From Leptolyngbya sp. SIO4C5 (lineage in GTDB: Bacteria; Cyanobacteriota; Cyanobacteriia; Phormidesmidales; Phormidesmidaceae), in the NCBI GenBank assembly GCA_010671965.1, contig JAAHIC010000170.1:1-8058 (forward strand): a stretch of DNA of 8,058 nucleotides, written 5' to 3'. Below the pieces are notes generated by a model. The model made no database searches and was not told where the DNA came from. It saw only the letters and a program-made list of their open reading frames with translations. The position numbers and the translations under genes are program-made. Every line of letters begins with the position of its first letter. Positions within the stretch are counted from its first letter, which is position 1. Shown piece after piece: positions 6,518-8,058 of the stretch.

Positions 6518-6718
6518 GAAGCTAGCCAACGGGCTTGGAAGGGAAATAATATTTTGCCATTCTTGCTCAGCAGTTATCGAAACCTGCATGAATTCACAAG
6601 AAGCTCCGAGTCAATCCGCTTTCAGAGCCAGCTAACGGTGAAATCCAGCGGTGGCAGGTAACCTATGCGACTCAACCAGAACTTTTAGACCGTCCGGTGC
6701 GTTGAGGTGTTAGACCGT

Positions 6719-7126
6719 TTACGGCGACTTAGGCCTAACCTCGAACTCCATTTTGGAACGGTAGAAGCACACGTCAAATTCCATAAAAAAGTTCGTCTGC
6801 CCTAAAATCAATGGGGCATTGGGGCTTTTAGTCCAGGCAAAGGCCAATTGAACTGGAGCAATATCTCCGACTTGAACCATCGCAGAGAATGGTGTAGCTG
6901 GCTGGCTGCCCAAATTTCCTGCCAGTTGAATAACTGCTCTGCTGTCGTCCCATGTAGCCCCAAGCTGTAAGCCTAGTTCATGGGGCATAACATTGACGGT
7001 TGCTCCGCTGTCAACCAAACCAAGCGCCTCAACGATACGCCCCTCGCGGCGAAGAATGAGCGACACTCGTGGAAGACTATCGAACTCGTTCTGGGAGGGA
7101 TCGGTAGTCGAATAGCGGAAACGCAT
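6719..7126 (-). CDS. Retropepsin-like aspartic protease family protein
   Basis: A 135-residue protein with the single-lobe aspartic protease pattern. The catalytic signature LVDSGATVNVMP lies at 37-48 (catalytic Asp39 in DSGAT), and the hydrophobic-hydrophobic-Gly element LILGQTNFF at 106-114 is the usual second conserved feature. Such proteins act as homodimers, each chain supplying one Asp (family knowledge). The N-terminus RFRYSTTDPSQNEFDSLPRVSLIL provides the first beta strands; no signal peptide or membrane segment is present. It starts 5 bp after the stop codon of the 69-aa gene and is surely co-transcribed and possibly translationally coupled, as no Shine-Dalgarno sequence is seen before the ATG at 7126. 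Substrate unknown. Homologues of this pair are common in cyanobacteria in my recollection. Confidence 0.85.
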   Translation of the reverse strand: MRFRYSTTDPSQNEFDSLPRVSLILRREGRIVEALGLVDSGATVNVMPHELGLQLGATWDDSRAVIQLAGNLGSQPATPFSAMVQVGDIAPVQLAFAWTKSPNAPLILGQTNFFMEFDVCFYRSKMEFEVRPKSP

Positions 7127-7131
7127 GACAA

Positions 7132-7341
7132 TTAAGCTTGATCCGCTGACTCTAGAGCTTGCATTAACGTAGCGCCAACTCCAAAACTGTTGTAGGGGGT
7201 CGGCAAATCATAGGTTTTGAAAGGTTCCAAAGGTGAGATATCCTCTGCTGTTTCTAGATCCTCTGCCAGAATCCGAATCAGCTTTAGCTTCTCGATGATG
7301 GAAAGCTGTCGGACAGAGGGAAGAACCTCGGACAAGGTCAT
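7132..7341 (-). CDS. Small conserved cyanobacterial protein, partner of the retropepsin-like gene
   Basis: A 69-residue protein. Residues 1-30 (MTLSEVLPSVRQL, then SIIEKLKLIRILAEDLE) form an amphipathic helix pair like the N-termini of small antitoxin-type proteins. Residues 35-69 (ISPLEPFKTYDLPTPYNSFGVGATLMQALE) look like an extended tail. The start ATG (7341-7339) has GGAG (7353-7350) at a good distance. It is the first gene of a two-gene operon with the aspartic protease, 5 bp apart. An antitoxin, adaptor or protease substrate/inhibitor role is possible but unproven. An inverted repeat at 7383-7400 upstream could be an autoregulatory site. Confidence 0.75.
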   Translation of the reverse strand: MTLSEVLPSVRQLSIIEKLKLIRILAEDLETAEDISPLEPFKTYDLPTPYNSFGVGATLMQALESADQA

Positions 7342-7382
7342 GTTTATATCTCCAAATTGAAGACTTGTGCTTCCAGTTTAAT

Positions 7383-7400
7383 CCGTAGCAGCCTCTACGG
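7383..7400 (-). promoter_or_regulatory. Inverted repeat upstream of the small-protein/protease operon
   Basis: CCGTAG (7383-7388) and CTACGG (7395-7400) form a perfect 6-bp inverted repeat with a 6-bp spacer, 42 bp upstream of the operon's first ATG. The position suits an operator overlapping the promoter or a 5' leader hairpin. I see no convincing -35/-10 pair nearby. Confidence 0.35.
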
Positions 7401-7530
7401 TATTGGTAGTAATCAGTGCTTCATGCTTATACATTGCCCTTGAAGATATCTGCTTCATTCAAACTCATTGTCGAATAGATGGCTATCCTCAGAGACGCGC
7501 GAGCGATTGCTTCAATGAATTCATGAGCAT

Positions 7531-7586
7531 GGTGCGTTCCCAAAGATGTATGGTGGAGTAGCAGAAATTGCCATAGGGAACGCACC
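7531..7586. repeat. MITE-like 11-bp inverted repeat
   Basis: GGTGCGTTCCC (7531-7541) is perfectly repeated as GGGAACGCACC (7576-7586), enclosing 34 bp. GTGCGTT/AACGCAC palindromes with a neighbouring CCCTAC are familiar dispersed elements in cyanobacterial genomes (general knowledge). This looks like one, or the remnant of a small non-autonomous element. It ends 9 bp before copy 2 of the 71-bp repeat. Confidence 0.6.
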
Positions 7587-7595
7587 CTACAAGAG

Positions 7596-7666
7596 CTGGC
7601 GATCGCTTAAGAAATTCGCGCTGGGGTGGGCCTCGCCCGCCTCAGACAACTCGCTCAGCTATTCTC
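7596..7666 (+). repeat. 71-bp direct repeat, copy 2
   Basis: This is the second copy of 6447-6517, including the HIP1 site and TTAA that form the end of aroF in copy 1. Here the match is not part of a gene. The hairpin core is at 7623-7643 with loop CTC (7632-7634), the reverse complement of the GAG loop in copy 1. The other differences are single substitutions. Copy 2 lies between the MITE-like inverted repeat and the REP-like palindrome. Confidence 0.8.
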
Positions 7667-7719
7667 TCATCCCAGTTCTGTGAACTAGCGCTACATATCG
7701 GTGCCCCGCCGCCTGTGGC

Positions 7720-7742
7720 ACCTCCCCTTGGCGAGGGGAGGT
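7720..7742. repeat. REP-like palindrome
   Basis: ACCTCCCCT (7720-7728) pairs with AGGGGAGGT (7734-7742) around the loop TGGCG. The following TTGGAAGGGGTC matches the usual tail of widespread CCTCCCC...GGGGAGG dispersed repeats in cyanobacteria and other bacteria. Function unknown; no gene is adjacent. Confidence 0.6.
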
Positions 7743-7824
7743 TGGAAGGGGTCTGATTTGTAGCTATAAATGCTATCCGTTGTGCTGTCGCTAAAGCTTG
7801 CGCCTGTCCGCTACCATGTCATGT

Positions 7825-7935
7825 TTAGCCCATGCCAGTAGTGATTACCTCATCACCTAAAAATTTACTGAGTGATAATTCATCCTCAAAATTTTGAATC
7901 TTATTCTTATTTTGGCCTTTATTTTCAGTGGTATA
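7825..7935 (-). pseudogene. 3' remnant of a minus-strand gene cut by the IS630 element
   Basis: Reading the minus strand from 7935, about 36 codons give YTTENKGQNKNKIQ, NFEDELSLSKFLGDE and VITTGMG, then a stop at 7825-7827. The composition looks like a real protein C-terminus. Upstream, the same frame runs on through the presumed IS end and the antisense of the transposase start, which is not credible coding. The simplest reading is that an IS630 insertion at a TA (7932-7935) removed the 5' part. Gene identity is unknown. Confidence 0.35.
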
Positions 7936-8058
7936 GCTGTAGTCAATCAGGTTAGGACGTAGACTGGAATAAGTTGATACGGTTACTTGACAATGGCTCG
8001 ACCCTACAGCGAAGACTTCCGGCAAAAAGTGATTGAGGCGATCGAGTTGGATGGTCTC
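7936..8058 (+). mobile_element. Left end of an IS630-family insertion sequence (partial)
   Basis: It contains the first codons of an IS630-type transposase and a 57-bp leader before them. The outer end is placed just after TATA at 7932-7935, because IS630 elements insert at TA and duplicate it (family knowledge). The exact end is a guess, as the right end and its terminal inverted repeat are outside the window. Confidence 0.55.
7993..8058 (+). CDS. IS630-family transposase, N-terminal fragment (runs off the window)
   Basis: The ATG at 7993 opens 22 in-frame codons to the window end: MARPYSEDFRQKVIEAIELD, then Gly-Leu. This is the familiar start of the helix-turn-helix DNA-binding domain of IS630/Tc1-mariner-type cyanobacterial transposases (MARPYSxDLRxKVIxAI). 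The catalytic DDE domain is beyond the window, so I cannot tell whether the gene is intact. Confidence 0.75.
   Translation, partial: MARPYSEDFRQKVIEAIELDGL

Noticed and set aside
6518..6718. Possible gene in the gap between repeat copy 1 and the protease gene
   Set aside because: Only very short frames are present, with no motif. TTAGACCGT occurs twice near 6678 and 6710 but without further structure.
6447..7666. CRISPR array or tRNA gene in the repeat-rich segment
   Set aside because: There are only two copies of the repeat, 1.15 kb apart, with no regular spacers, and no tRNA-like cloverleaf was found.
7936..8025. Full 66-aa minus-strand ORF from 8025
   Set aside because: Its first 30 codons are antisense to the IS630 leader and transposase start; only the 3' part is kept, as a possible gene remnant.

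Overview
The window is cyanobacterial. The octamer GCGATCGC (HIP1) recurs through coding and non-coding DNA, for example near 2899, 4241, 4441, 4760, 5914, 6272, 6449 and 7598. The recognisable genes (a DUF1816 protein, a DUF4347/LamG giant, a short class I-beta DAHP synthase, a retropepsin-like protein with a small partner, an IS630 transposase) are typical of filamentous or larger-genome cyanobacteria. I cannot fix the genus.

Layout. A strong palindrome (2-29) precedes a small DUF1816 gene (97-408, +), which ends at a hairpin terminator (439-478). Facing it is one very large gene (486-5006, -). It encodes a 1506-residue modular protein with a DUF4347 head, two closely related LamG domains joined by a Pro/Thr linker, a tandem pectate-lyase-3/GH55-like beta-helix region and a third LamG. 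About 290 bp of intergenic DNA then leads to the aroF-type gene for DAHP synthase, the first enzyme of aromatic amino acid synthesis (5607-6461, +).

The main discovery candidate lies between 5300 and 5567, ahead of the DAHP synthase gene. It consists of two consecutive attenuators. Each has a tiny leader ORF packed with Phe, Tyr and Trp codons (19 aa with FYFWFF; 21 aa with WFFSYFY), followed by a hairpin plus T-run. In each case an alternative stem, whose 5' arm lies in the last codons of the leader ORF, competes with the terminator. The second attenuator is a textbook 1:2 / 2:3 / 3:4 arrangement with a perfect 8-bp antiterminator. The natural reading is translation-coupled transcription attenuation of aromatic biosynthesis, with two terminators in series so that both must be read through. 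The DAHP synthase has all catalytic residues but no N-terminal ferredoxin-like regulatory domain, so RNA-level control could stand in for allostery (inference).

Downstream of aroF the DNA becomes accessory. A 71-bp direct repeat that includes the last bases of aroF occurs at 6447-6517 and again at 7596-7666, with its hairpin loop inverted. Between the copies sits a two-gene minus-strand operon, a 69-aa small protein followed by a 135-aa retropepsin-like aspartic protease. Beyond are a MITE-like inverted repeat, a REP-like palindrome and the left end of an IS630-family element. That element runs off the window and seems to have cut a minus-strand gene, leaving about 36 codons of its 3' end.
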